Below, one piece after another: positions 41,047 to 51,026 of a stretch of DNA of 64,000 bases. Both the position numbers and the translations under genes were made by a program. The DNA lies in the NCBI RefSeq assembly GCF_002305875.1, contig NZ_CP022098.1:6386001-6450000 (forward strand). The letters are read 5' to 3'. Below the pieces are notes generated by a model, which worked only from the letters and a program-made list of their open reading frames with translations, was not told the origin of the DNA and did no database searches. Numbering within the stretch: the stretch's first letter is position 1; each line of letters starts with the position of its first letter. Source of the DNA: Cystobacter fuscus (GTDB taxonomy: Bacteria; Myxococcota; Myxococcia; Myxococcales; Myxococcaceae).

Positions 41047-42398
41047 CACGCGACCTCCTTCGCGTCCACCGCCGCCTCATCCCCGGCCCGGTCCACGGGG
41101 GCCGTGGGCCGCACCGTCACCACCGAGCGGCGCTCGGGCGCGAAGTACTTCGCCGCCACCGCGCGCACCTGCTCGTTCGTCGCGGCCGCGTACACGCTCG
41201 GCAGGCTCAGCCCGTCCCGCCACGAGCCCAGCAGCGCCTCGTAGTGGCCCATGGCGTGGGCCCGGCCGCTGTTGGTGGCCAGCTCGCGCAGGTGGTCCGC
41301 GCGCAGGTTGTTCTTCGCCTTCTGCAGCTCGCGCTCCGTGAGGCCCTCGGCCACCAGACGCTCGAGCTCCGCGTAGAGCGCCTCCTCCACCTTGCGCGGA
41401 TCCGAGTCCGGCTTGAGCTCCAGGAAGAAGAGGATGATGCCCGGGTCCACGCGCCAGCCCCAGTCCACGCCCACCGACACGGCGAGCTGGGTGTCATAGA
41501 CGAGCTTCTTGGTGAGCCGGCTGCCCTCGCCCTTGGCCAGCGCGTATTGGATGACGTCCAGCAGGAGCGTGTCCTCGTCGCGCGCGGCCGGGCCGCGGTA
41601 GGCGATCATCAGGGCCGGGGACTGGGCGGGGTGGCGCACCTCGGCGCGGCGCTCGCCCTTCTGCTCGGGCTCGGCGTCGAGCACGGGCGCGGGCGTGGGG
41701 CCCTTGGGGATGTCCCCGTAGTACTTGCGCACCAGCGCCAGCGTCTTCTTCGGATCGATGTCCCCGACGATGTAGAGCACCGCGTTGTTGGGCGCGTAGT
41801 AGGTGCGGAAGTACTGCTCGCAGTCCTGGCGGGAGATGTTCTCGATGTCCTTCTGCCAGCCGATGACGGGCCAGCGGTAGGCGTGCGCCTTCCACACGAG
41901 CGTGCCCAGCTCCTCGTCCATGATGCCGGTGATGTCGTTGTCCACGCGCACGCGGCGCTCTTCCAGCACCACCTGGCGCTCGCTCTGGAGCGCCACGTCG
42001 TTGATGCGCAGGGAGCGCATCCGGTCCGACTCCAGGTCGAGCACCGTCTCCAGCGCGTCCGAGGCGAAGTCCTCGTAGTACACGGTCATGTCCGTGGACG
42101 TGTAGGCATTGGAGCGGCCGCCGTTGGACTCGAGCGTCTGATCGAACTTCTTGGGGCCGTACTTCTTGGCCCCGTTGAACATCATGTGCTCGAACAGGTG
42201 GCTGATGCCGGTGATGCCGGGCCGCTCGTTGCGACTGCCCACCTGGAAGAAGGTGTAGAGACTCACCACCGGAGTCTGGTGGTTGGCCAGCAGGCGTACC
42301 CGGAGGCCATTGGGCAGCGTGGCCTCCTGGACGTCGAACAGGGAGAGGAGGACGGGATCCGCCTTACGCGCGGCGGGTTTCGCGGGAGCCTTCGCCAT
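41046..42398 (-). CDS. M16-family zinc peptidase, active subunit
   Basis: 450 aa. The inverted zinc motif HLFEH (H67, E70, H71) lies in GISHLFEHMMFNG, and the downstream metal-ligand glutamate is expected in the LESDRMRSLRINDVALQSER region. The second domain contains GEGSRLTKKLVYDTQLAVSV. No signal peptide is seen. It is divergent from the P450 gene, with a 99-nt promoter gap, and heads a coupled three-gene run with the inactive M16 homologue and the RluA-type synthase. Confidence 0.92.
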   Translation of the reverse strand: MAKAPAKPAARKADPVLLSLFDVQEATLPNGLRVRLLANHQTPVVSLYTFFQVGSRNERPGITGISHLFEHMMFNGAKKYGPKKFDQTLESNGGRSNAYTSTDMTVYYEDFASDALETVLDLESDRMRSLRINDVALQSERQVVLEERRVRVDNDITGIMDEELGTLVWKAHAYRWPVIGWQKDIENISRQDCEQYFRTYYAPNNAVLYIVGDIDPKKTLALVRKYYGDIPKGPTPAPVLDAEPEQKGERRAEVRHPAQSPALMIAYRGPAARDEDTLLLDVIQYALAKGEGSRLTKKLVYDTQLAVSVGVDWGWRVDPGIILFFLELKPDSDPRKVEEALYAELERLVAEGLTERELQKAKNNLRADHLRELATNSGRAHAMGHYEALLGSWRDGLSLPSVYAAATNEQVRAVAAKYFAPERRSVVTVRPTAPVDRAGDEAAVDAKEVA

Positions 42399-42497
42399 AG
42401 AGGCTCACCGTATAACGACTCCTCGCCAGGGCAAGCACGCCTTTCACGTGGGAACTGTCGGGCATACTTCCCTTTCGCCCCCCCGCCGGAGTTCCCC

Positions 42498-43721
42498 ATG
42501 CCCCCTGCCGCCATGCCGTGGTCGTCCGAGCACCTGCGCGACCCCTACCCCTTCTATGCCTCGCTTCGAGAGGCCGCCCCCGTCCTCCAGGTGGAGGCCT
42601 TCGGAGGGGCCTACGCCATCACCCGCTACGACGACATCACCGCCGCACTGAAGAACCCGGGAATATTCTCCTCCCAACGCGTGGCCCCCGTGGTGTCGCT
42701 GAAGGCGGAGAGCGGCGAGAAGGCGCGCGGGTACTTCGGCAACACGAAGAACCTCATCTCCGCGGACCCGCCCGAGCACACGCGCCTGCGCGCCCTGGTG
42801 GGACGGGCCTTCACCCCCCGCCGCGTCGCCGAGCTGGAGCCGTGGATGCGCGCCCTCACGCGCGAGCTGCTCGATCGCATGCTCGCCCGGGAGGAGTTCG
42901 ACCTGATGGAGGAGCTGGCCATTCCCCTGCCCGTCATCGTCATCAGCGAGCTGCTCGGCGTGGAGCCCGAGCGCCGCGAGGACTTCAAGCGCTGGTCGGA
43001 CCACGTCGTGCAGACGATGGCCATGAGCGTGGGCACGCGCGACCCGGCCCCCATCCTCGCGGGCCTCCAGGAGTTCCACGCCTACCTGGAGCAGATCATC
43101 GAGCAGCGACGGCACGAGCCACGCGGGGATCTCATCAGTGCCCTGCTCGAGGCCAGCGAGGGCTACCTGGACGTGCCGGATCTCATCTCCTTCACCCGGC
43201 TGCTGCTCGTCGCGGGCAACGAGACCACGACCAACCTGTTGGGAAACGCCCTGGTGGCCCTGCTGCGCCACCCCCGGGAGCTGGAGCGGCTGCTGGGCAA
43301 TCCCTCGCTCACCCCCTCCGCCGTCGAGGAGGCGCTGCGCTATGACGGGCCCCTGCAGGCGATCGTGCGGGTGACCTCGGAGGACACCCAGGTCGCGGGC
43401 CATCCCATTCCCGAGGGAGTGCGCGTCATGCTGCTGATCGCGGGCGCCAACCGCGACCCCCGCCGCTTCGTGGAGCCGGACCGGTTCGACATCACCCGCG
43501 ACAATCCGGGCTCGTTGTCATTCGGGCATGGCGTGCATTTCTGCCTCGGCGCGCCCCTGGCGAGGCTGGAGGCGAAGGTGGTGCTCGAGGAGTTCGTCTC
43601 GCGGGTGCGCCACGTCTCGTTCGCTCCCGGCCAGGAGCAGAGCTTGAACTGGGGCAACTCGCTGCAACTGCGCGGCCCCCGCGCCCTGCGCTTGAGGGCC
43701 GAGCGGCGCCCCACCCCCTGA
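42498..43721 (+). CDS. Cytochrome P450
   Basis: 407 aa from ATG 42498, with GGAG upstream. P450 landmarks: I-helix AGNETTTNLLGNAL (about 239-244), EEALRYDGP with the ExxR pair, and heme loop FGHGVHFCLGAPLARLE with C349. N-terminal DPYPFYASLREAAPV and ISADPPEHTRLRALVGRAF are typical of soluble bacterial class I P450s (CYP107-like). A ferredoxin partner is not encoded nearby. The substrate is unknown. Confidence 0.95.
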   Translation: MPPAAMPWSSEHLRDPYPFYASLREAAPVLQVEAFGGAYAITRYDDITAALKNPGIFSSQRVAPVVSLKAESGEKARGYFGNTKNLISADPPEHTRLRALVGRAFTPRRVAELEPWMRALTRELLDRMLAREEFDLMEELAIPLPVIVISELLGVEPERREDFKRWSDHVVQTMAMSVGTRDPAPILAGLQEFHAYLEQIIEQRRHEPRGDLISALLEASEGYLDVPDLISFTRLLLVAGNETTTNLLGNALVALLRHPRELERLLGNPSLTPSAVEEALRYDGPLQAIVRVTSEDTQVAGHPIPEGVRVMLLIAGANRDPRRFVEPDRFDITRDNPGSLSFGHGVHFCLGAPLARLEAKVVLEEFVSRVRHVSFAPGQEQSLNWGNSLQLRGPRALRLRAERRPTP

Positions 43722-43919
43722 GAAGCCCCGCCATCCCTCGAACGACCGAGGACGATATGACCACCCCCCATCGCTCGGCGCGCCCCAGCTCGTCATCAAC
43801 AGCCGCAGGCTGCACCGGCGGTACGTTGCTGTTTCCGGAAGGCGCAGGCGCGCTGCGCCCGGGCGCCTTCGCTTCCATGGGCCTGGGAGTGGACAATCCG
43901 CGCTGACTCGCCAGGGGCA

Positions 43920-45443
43920 ATGGGAACGGGGCTGTTGCTCGTTCTGGCATTGCTGTCCAACGCCTGTGCGTCGCTGAGGCCTCCGCCCGGCCGGGGGATG
44001 AGGCTGCACTACACGCCGCACGAGGCCACAGGGTCCGCGGCGGTCGCAGGGCCGAGCGAGGAGTCTCGGCTTGCCCGCTCCTCCCCGCCACCCTCCCCGC
44101 CTGGACCCGAGGCACCGGAGCGGCTGCACCGGCGCCGGGACTCGCGGGAGGCCGTGATAGCGGCGGGCCCTGGCAGGGTTGAGGGGAATGCGTGGCTGAG
44201 CGCCCTTGCGGCCCACGTGGCGTTTCTCGGTGCCCTGGACGAAGTGTCCGGCTCCTCGCGCCGCCTATCCAGCGAGCTCTCCAGGCTCAAGGCCAGCCAC
44301 CCGGGCGTTGCCGGTGTCGGCAACGGCATCTTCGTCCGCTACGTCGACTACGGCGAACGTCAACTGCGGTGGATTGACGCCGAGCTCGCAGCCGCCACCC
44401 GGCTGGCCACCACCGCCTCGGAGGTGGAGGACCCGGACATGCAGCTTGCCCTCCTGCGCCTCGCCGGCCCACGGCTGGAGGCCGCCATGATGGGCTCCTT
44501 CCTGATGGCCGTGTGGTTCGACTTCCTCCACCTCACCGACGCCGCGCTCTCCCGGCACCTCTATGGCGTGGAGACGCTGTTCATGAACATGGACCGCCTC
44601 CAGAAGATGCTCGAGCCCACCATGACGGCGCTCTCCTCGTTGGAGCCAGAGCAAGTGGAGGCCGCGGCGCAAGACGTGCCCGCCCTGGTAGGACACCTCA
44701 CCGGCGAGTTCGCCGCACTCCGTGAGGCCATACGCAAGGGGGCGGAAGTCCTCCAGAAGGCGCTGGCACTGAAGGAGGCCATGGAGGCGCTCACCATGCT
44801 GTCGGCGCTGAGGTTCTCCCTACCCCGGCTGCTGCCGCGAGCCGGCCCCGCCACGCTCGGCGTGGGCTTCATGGTGAGTTCCAACGGCGTGATGATGGGC
44901 ACACGGATTGTCGTCTCCGCCGAGTGGGTGGAGATGATGCGCCAGTTGGTGCGGGCGGGCGTCCTCTCCGTGCCCGCCATCAGCGCCACCGTGCGGATTC
45001 AGGCCGGCCAGGTGATGATGGCCGAGGCACACGGCGAGCTACCCAGGGGCGTGCGCGAGGCGCTGGGCGACAGCCCCGAGGTGCGGGGCATGCGCGTGAC
45101 GGGCAAAACAGGGGCCGGCATGGCCGAGCCCCCTCGGCACCACGTCATGCCGAAAGAGTTCCGCGAGTGGTTCGAGAAGCGCGGGTTCACCGGCGAGATG
45201 GACATCAACAAGTTCTGTGTCACGCTGCAGCAGGCACACCACCAGGCAATCCACGGTGGTGGGAACTGGAAGTTGGGGCGCAAGTGGCCCGGCGAATGGA
45301 ACCAGATGCTCATGGATGCGCTGCTCAAGGCTGAGTCCAAGGCCGGCCGGATGTTGACGCGGAACACGATCCTGGAGGTCGTCGCGGAGCAAATGATGAA
45401 GTACAGAATCTCAATGAATTTTGTCCGCTGTGGTGGGAGATGA
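43920..45443 (+). CDS. Lipoprotein polymorphic toxin-like protein, DUF2380 nuclease C-terminus (SitA5-like)
   Basis: 507 aa. A lipoprotein signal (LLVLALLSNAC) leads into a Pro/Arg-rich linker and a long helical body (about 95-340). The last 100 residues carry a DUF2380/HNH-like pattern: RHHVMPKEFREWF (H407, H408), then QQAHHQAIHGG (H440, H441, H445) and WPGEWNQML. This myxobacterial paralogous lipoprotein family includes Sit toxins, which pass between kin cells by outer-membrane exchange and kill cells lacking the immunity protein. The next gene overlaps by 4 nt, as toxin-immunity pairs do. The nuclease activity is inferred from the His pattern. Confidence 0.8.
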   Translation: MGTGLLLVLALLSNACASLRPPPGRGMRLHYTPHEATGSAAVAGPSEESRLARSSPPPSPPGPEAPERLHRRRDSREAVIAAGPGRVEGNAWLSALAAHVAFLGALDEVSGSSRRLSSELSRLKASHPGVAGVGNGIFVRYVDYGERQLRWIDAELAAATRLATTASEVEDPDMQLALLRLAGPRLEAAMMGSFLMAVWFDFLHLTDAALSRHLYGVETLFMNMDRLQKMLEPTMTALSSLEPEQVEAAAQDVPALVGHLTGEFAALREAIRKGAEVLQKALALKEAMEALTMLSALRFSLPRLLPRAGPATLGVGFMVSSNGVMMGTRIVVSAEWVEMMRQLVRAGVLSVPAISATVRIQAGQVMMAEAHGELPRGVREALGDSPEVRGMRVTGKTGAGMAEPPRHHVMPKEFREWFEKRGFTGEMDINKFCVTLQQAHHQAIHGGGNWKLGRKWPGEWNQMLMDALLKAESKAGRMLTRNTILEVVAEQMMKYRISMNFVRCGGR

Positions 45444-45910
45444 GCGACGGGCGTGCTTGGGAGGGCAATGTGAAGGCGCGCCTGTATGCGCGGGTCCGCG
45501 AGCGAGGTTACGATTCGCTCACCGCCTTCGCCGAGGCGCGCCCCACCGCTTCACTGGTGGCGCTGGCGGACGAGCTTGGTCCGGACGACATCGCGGCAGT
45601 GCAGGTGTTCAGTGGGTTGGTGGCCGAGGCTGAGCGAAGCCGCAAGGTCACGCGTTTGGTGCGTGGGCAACTCGTGCGCGAACTGTCTCAGCGTCTTCCC
45701 AACGGCTGGCCGGCCGTGCTCGACGACGCAAACCGCCTCAAGGTTGCCGTGGCGCTCGGCACGTGGTTTGCCTACACTCCTGAAACCCATAAAGAGCGCG
45801 TTGACAAGGTTGGCGATTCACTCCTCGCCACGCCGCCGCTTCCCGGATGGCTCCCGCACGGGCCCGACGACGAACTGCTGCTGACTCTCCTGCCTGACGA
45901 AGAAGCCTGA
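45440..45910 (+). CDS. Probable cognate immunity protein
   Basis: 156 aa with no signal, so cytoplasmic. The start overlaps the toxin stop (ATGA), which enforces coupled expression. The sequence is all-helical and acidic at its C-terminus (GWLPHGPDDELLLTLLPDEEA), with an N-terminal helix of KARLYARVRERGYDSLTAFA. I do not recognise the family. The immunity role is inferred only from position and size relative to the DUF2380 lipoprotein. A short hairpin (CCATCCA/TGGATGG, 45930-45946) follows the gene. Confidence 0.65.
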   Translation: MSDGRAWEGNVKARLYARVRERGYDSLTAFAEARPTASLVALADELGPDDIAAVQVFSGLVAEAERSRKVTRLVRGQLVRELSQRLPNGWPAVLDDANRLKVAVALGTWFAYTPETHKERVDKVGDSLLATPPLPGWLPHGPDDELLLTLLPDEEA

Positions 45911-45949
45911 GCTTCACCCCTGGAGAGAACCATCCAGCGTGGATGGCGG

Positions 45950-46582
45950 AGTTCCAGAGGACCCGTGAACCCCATGGCCCTGAGAGGCGGCCCGAACCAG
46001 GGGACACTCCCCTCCCCTGGCTCGCTGGGTATGCTCGCCGCCCATGCTCTCCTTCGACACGCCGACGCATCGCTTCCACCTGCGCGCCGCCGCCGTCATC
46101 CGCCAGGGCACGCGCGTGCTGCTCCACCGCCTGGAGTCAGACACCATCTGGGCGCTACCAGGCGGGCGCGTGGAGCCCGGAGAAGAATCCGCGGCCACCG
46201 TGCTCCGCGAGCTGCGAGAGGAATTGGGGCTCGAGGCCGCCGTGAGCCGTCTGCTGTGGGTGGCCGAGAACTTCTTCCCGCACGCGGGCCGTCACTACCA
46301 CGAGCTCGGCATGTACTTCGAGGTCACCCTCCCGGACGACAGCCCCGTGTTGACCGGCCCCGGTCCGTACTTCGGCTCGGAGTCCGGGGTCGTGCTGAGA
46401 TTCCAATGGTTCGCCCTCGAGGAACTCGAGCGACTCGACGTGCGCCCCGCCTTCCTCAAGCGCGCGTTGGGCTCGAGCTCGCCAGTCCCCAGGCACTTCG
46501 TCTTCCGTGACGAAGCGGACGACCCGCCCCCCCGCCGTTGAGCCCAACCCATCACGCTCCCATTACGCCCCTGTTGCTACCG
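45950..46582 (+). repeat. 0.63-kb near-identical direct repeat, copy 1 (contains NUDIX gene)
   Basis: This block and 53825-54455 are the same sequence apart from about six substitutions and a 2-nt indel, all counted by eye. The match begins at AGTTCCAGAGGACC and ends at GTTGCTACCG; flanks on both sides are unrelated. Each copy sits just downstream of a toxin-like/partner gene pair, so the repeat is a ready substrate for recombination that would delete or swap the 7.2 kb between. Confidence 0.95.
46044..46541 (+). CDS. NUDIX hydrolase (copy 1)
   Basis: 165 aa. The Nudix box is GGRVEPGEESAATVLRELRE with EELGLE, matching Gx5Ex7REUxEExGU. The preceding strands RAAAVIRQGTRVLLHRLES and later EVTLPDDSPV complete the alpha/beta/alpha fold. 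It hydrolyses a nucleoside diphosphate linked to another group; the substrate is unknown. It differs from the copy at 53917-54414 at only two residues (AAVSRL versus AAVCRL, and SSSPV versus STSPV). Confidence 0.93.
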   Translation: MLSFDTPTHRFHLRAAAVIRQGTRVLLHRLESDTIWALPGGRVEPGEESAATVLRELREELGLEAAVSRLLWVAENFFPHAGRHYHELGMYFEVTLPDDSPVLTGPGPYFGSESGVVLRFQWFALEELERLDVRPAFLKRALGSSSPVPRHFVFRDEADDPPPRR

Positions 46583-46596
46583 CGGCATCATCATAG

Positions 46597-48456
<1,860 letters not shown>

Positions 48457-48488
48457 GGGAGTTCCTCTTGGAGGTTCAATCCAGCCCC

Positions 48489-48518
48489 TTCATGGTTGGA
48501 TTTTCAGCGATGAAGTCG
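48489..48518. repeat. 30-bp direct repeat, remnant copy
   Basis: Exactly 30 bases identical to 48912-48941 inside the hydrolase gene. In this copy the hydrolase stop region (the 15 bases identical to 48707-48721, here 48476-48490) is joined directly to it, so about 190 bp present in the intact gene are missing. Confidence 0.9.
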
Positions 48519-48645
48519 GCCCCGCGCATCCTGCGAGCCCGGCCACGAGCGGAGTTGCACCCATCGCCACCACACCCTTGAGAACGTCACGCCGGCTGCT
48601 TCCTGCCGTGCCGGGACGCTCGGGCTGATTCCTCTTCGAACGCAT
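48490..48645 (-). pseudogene. Tat signal-peptide remnant fused to a hydrolase fragment
   Basis: A 51-residue frame from ATG 48645 (GGGAG 8 nt upstream) begins with a clear twin-arginine leader: SSRRDVLKGVVAMG followed by a hydrophobic stretch and LAGCAG. It then runs into sequence that, in another frame, is the C-terminal end of the adjacent hydrolase gene (DFIAENPTM joined to KGLD and stop). So a Tat-exported protein gene lost its body, and a deleted copy of the hydrolase tail replaced it. Confidence 0.65.
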
Positions 48646-48706
48646 GTGTGTTGCTCCCTTCATCGTCCTACGACGTCTGCTCTTCGGTGGTACATCTCAA
48701 CCCAGC

Positions 48707-49804
48707 TCAATCCAGCCCCTTCTGCGCGAGAAACCGAGACAGAAGGTCGGCGATCTGGACATTGTTGAGATCCGACATGGGGAAGTGCGTATTGCCGCGA
48801 ACCCCGGCCTCGGGCAGATGCACGACAGTCGCGTCACCGCCGTGGCGGTTCACCGCATCGCGGAACTGCCTTGCCATGGCGAGCGTGACTCGCCACTGGT
48901 CCTGGCCCGGATTCATGGTTGGATTTTCAGCGATGAAGTCGCCGTAATACATGACGATCGGGATCTTCGTGAGCTGCATGAAGTCCGACAGCGGCACCTC
49001 GACGCCTCTGACCGTGGCGCCGGTGAACGTCGTCAACTCAGGTGCTTCGCCCGGCGGGAAGGCGAAGCCAGCACCCGGTTCGTAGGAAACGATGGCTCGC
49101 ACATTTCTGTTCTTGATCGCCGTGCTCCAGCCGAGTCCACCGCTCTGTGAGTGCGTGACGAGAATGCCGGGCCCGATCCGGTCGAAGAGTGCGGAAACCG
49201 CGTTGGAATTGACTTCCGCGTCGTAGGGGCCCGTGTTGGGCACCATCTGCCGGAAGAACTGGTTGAGTGCCTCCGGATCGCGCGAGAACTGCACGCCTGG
49301 GTAGAAGTCCGGCCACAGGCCAAGGCGGAAGATGCCGAACCAGAGCTGTTCGTCAGGCGCAGCCGTAATCGTGATGGGCTGAGTGCTGCGTGCCGCGCGG
49401 CCGCGTCGTGGTTGATCGATCAAATACACCGGAAAGCGACGGCGCAGGAAGATGTTCTGGAATCCCTCTCGGCCATCCGGCGTGCTCTCCCACGTCCTCG
49501 CGGACTGGCCATGGCCGTGCCAGAACACGAGCGGAAGCTTTCTGGCACTTGCCGGGAGCTCATAGGACACAGAAACGTGATCGCCGTGCAACGTCTGCCC
49601 CGCGGAGTCGGGCCCCGCGGGGTTGTAACCGCCCTGTTTGATTGGGTCGAACGTGCCGGGCGCGGTGATGACCGTTCCGCCGGCTGCGAAGCTGCCTTGC
49701 TCCTGAATGAGCAGCGGCCCGGGTTGATTGTCTCCGGCCGTGGTTGCACACGCGGAGGTAATGAGCGCGACGGTGATCAGCGCAAAGGCAGTGAGGTATT
49801 TCAT
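48707..49804 (-). CDS. Lipoprotein alpha/beta hydrolase
   Basis: 365 aa. Lipoprotein signal FALITVALITSACATT. Alpha/beta-hydrolase fold: oxyanion region VFWHGHGQSARTWES, nucleophile elbow VTHSQSGGLGW with Ser221, acidic residue near YYGDFIAENPT, and a histidine in GNTHFPMSDLNN. It is an esterase-like enzyme held in the envelope. It belongs to the lower-GC cluster with the AKR and cupin-CMD genes and diverges from the LysR gene. Part of its 3' end is duplicated with a deletion at 48476-48518. Confidence 0.85.
   Translation of the reverse strand: MKYLTAFALITVALITSACATTAGDNQPGPLLIQEQGSFAAGGTVITAPGTFDPIKQGGYNPAGPDSAGQTLHGDHVSVSYELPASARKLPLVFWHGHGQSARTWESTPDGREGFQNIFLRRRFPVYLIDQPRRGRAARSTQPITITAAPDEQLWFGIFRLGLWPDFYPGVQFSRDPEALNQFFRQMVPNTGPYDAEVNSNAVSALFDRIGPGILVTHSQSGGLGWSTAIKNRNVRAIVSYEPGAGFAFPPGEAPELTTFTGATVRGVEVPLSDFMQLTKIPIVMYYGDFIAENPTMNPGQDQWRVTLAMARQFRDAVNRHGGDATVVHLPEAGVRGNTHFPMSDLNNVQIADLLSRFLAQKGLD
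48912..48941. repeat. 30-bp direct repeat, intact copy inside the hydrolase gene
   Basis: Source copy of the 30-base match at 48489-48518. It encodes the DFIAENPTM region of the hydrolase. Confidence 0.9.
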
Positions 49805-49897
49805 CGGTCCAATCCCTTCTGTGGCCTGGAACAGCGCCGTCCACGCATCAGCGCCGTATTTCGCTGAAGCACCCGCATCACGTCTCTCCCTGGGGAC

Positions 49898-49912
49898 CGG
49901 AGGGACCCTCCG
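49898..49912. promoter_or_regulatory. Inverted repeat in the hydrolase/LysR intergenic region
   Basis: CGGAGGG-A-CCCTCCG, a perfect 7-bp inverted repeat about 94 nt upstream of the hydrolase start. It is a candidate site for the divergently encoded LysR regulator. The rest of the 316-nt gap (49805-50120) shows AT-rich patches and the palindrome at 50051-50072 but no gene. Confidence 0.4.
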
Positions 49913-50050
49913 TTGACGTCCAGAGAAATACGGCCCGCTGCCGCCAGGGACTAGACGGCGAGGTGTTGATGGGCTGTTAAATCAGCTTTGACAATGCGGC
50001 GCGAACTCCACGGGCCTTGGGGGTCCTCGAGCAGTCCGCCGAGCAGCCGC

Positions 50051-50072
50051 CCCCCGCCTCGCGAGGCGGGGG
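50051..50072. repeat. Perfect 22-bp GC palindrome upstream of the LysR gene
   Basis: CCCCCGCCTCGCGAGGCGGG plus GG reads the same on both strands with no loop. It lies 49 nt before the LysR start codon. It could be a dimer-binding operator or a cruciform/hairpin in the leader; its composition is also that of simple GC-rich repeats. Confidence 0.6.
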
Positions 50073-50120
50073 CGCACACGCATGAGGCGAGGCCCACCGG
50101 GGCCCGCAGGAGCTCTCCTG

Positions 50121-51026
50121 ATGAAGACGGCCGTCCTCCCGCACCTCCAGGTATTCCTCGATGTGGCGCGCCTGCGCAGCTTCAGCGCCGCGGCACGCGA
50201 GCTGGGCGTCTCCACGGCCGCGGTCAGTCACTCCGTGCGCCAGCTCGAGGGACAACTGCGTGTCGTGCTGCTCACCCGCACCACGCGCAGCGTGGCACTG
50301 ACGGAAGCGGGGCGGCGCCTGGTAGAGGGCGCGGGGCCCGGGCTGGGCCAGGCGTTCGAGGCCCTCAAGGAGGTGTCGGCCCAGCCGGGAGAAGTCGTGG
50401 GGCAGCTGCGGCTGACGGTGCCGGGGGTCGCGGTGCCCTACGTCATCACCCCGGTGCTTCCTACCTTCCGCGCGCGCCACCCTCGGGTGGAGGTGGAGGT
50501 CGTCGTCGAGAATCGCTTCGTGGACATCGTGGCGGAGGGCTACGACGCGGGCGTGCGTCTGAGCGAGGCCATCGAGCGCGACATGGTGCAGGTGCGGCTC
50601 TCCAACGCCTTCCGCTTCGTGGTGGTGGGTGCGCCCGGCTACCTCGAGCGGCATGGGACGCCCGAGCGCCCCGAGGACCTGCTGCGCCACGAGTGCTTCA
50701 CCCTCCGCGTGCCGACGACGGGGGCGCTCTTCGCCTGGGAGCTGGAGCGCGGGCGCAAGAACTGGCGCGTGCCGGTGCGCGGGAGCATCGTCACCAACGA
50801 CAACGCGCTGAGGCTGTCCCTGGTGGAACAGGGCCTGGGGCTGACGTACGCCTTCGAGCCAGCGCTGGAGGATCAGCTGCGCACCGGGCGGCTCGTGCGG
50901 GTGCTCGAGGCCTATGCCCCTACCGTCCCAGGCTTCTTCCTCTACTTTCCCAGCCGTGCGCAGCGCTCCGGGCCACTCCGGCTCTTCCTCGAGACGGCCA
51001 AGGAGCTGCTGATGCAGAAAGGATGA
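50121..51026 (+). CDS. LysR-family transcriptional regulator
   Basis: 301 aa. ATG 50121 has AGGAG 8 nt upstream. The N-terminal winged HTH is LQVFLDVARLRSFSAAAREL with GVSTAAVSHSVRQLEGQL; RTTRSVALTEAGRRLVEGA is the linker helix. The effector domain has the DxxVRLSEAIERDMVQVRLS pattern and VTNDNALRLSLVEQGLGLTY, typical of the CrgA/DsdC-like group annotated on quinone or aromatic stress genes. Divergent from the hydrolase-cupin-AKR cluster, which it probably controls. The palindromes at 49898 and 50051 are candidate sites. Confidence 0.92.
   Translation: MKTAVLPHLQVFLDVARLRSFSAAARELGVSTAAVSHSVRQLEGQLRVVLLTRTTRSVALTEAGRRLVEGAGPGLGQAFEALKEVSAQPGEVVGQLRLTVPGVAVPYVITPVLPTFRARHPRVEVEVVVENRFVDIVAEGYDAGVRLSEAIERDMVQVRLSNAFRFVVVGAPGYLERHGTPERPEDLLRHECFTLRVPTTGALFAWELERGRKNWRVPVRGSIVTNDNALRLSLVEQGLGLTYAFEPALEDQLRTGRLVRVLEAYAPTVPGFFLYFPSRAQRSGPLRLFLETAKELLMQKG

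Noticed and set aside
41244-42497. N-terminal extension of the first P450 frame
   Set aside because: The frame is open far upstream but is antisense to the M16 peptidase; the P450 has a proper ATG with ribosome site at 42498.
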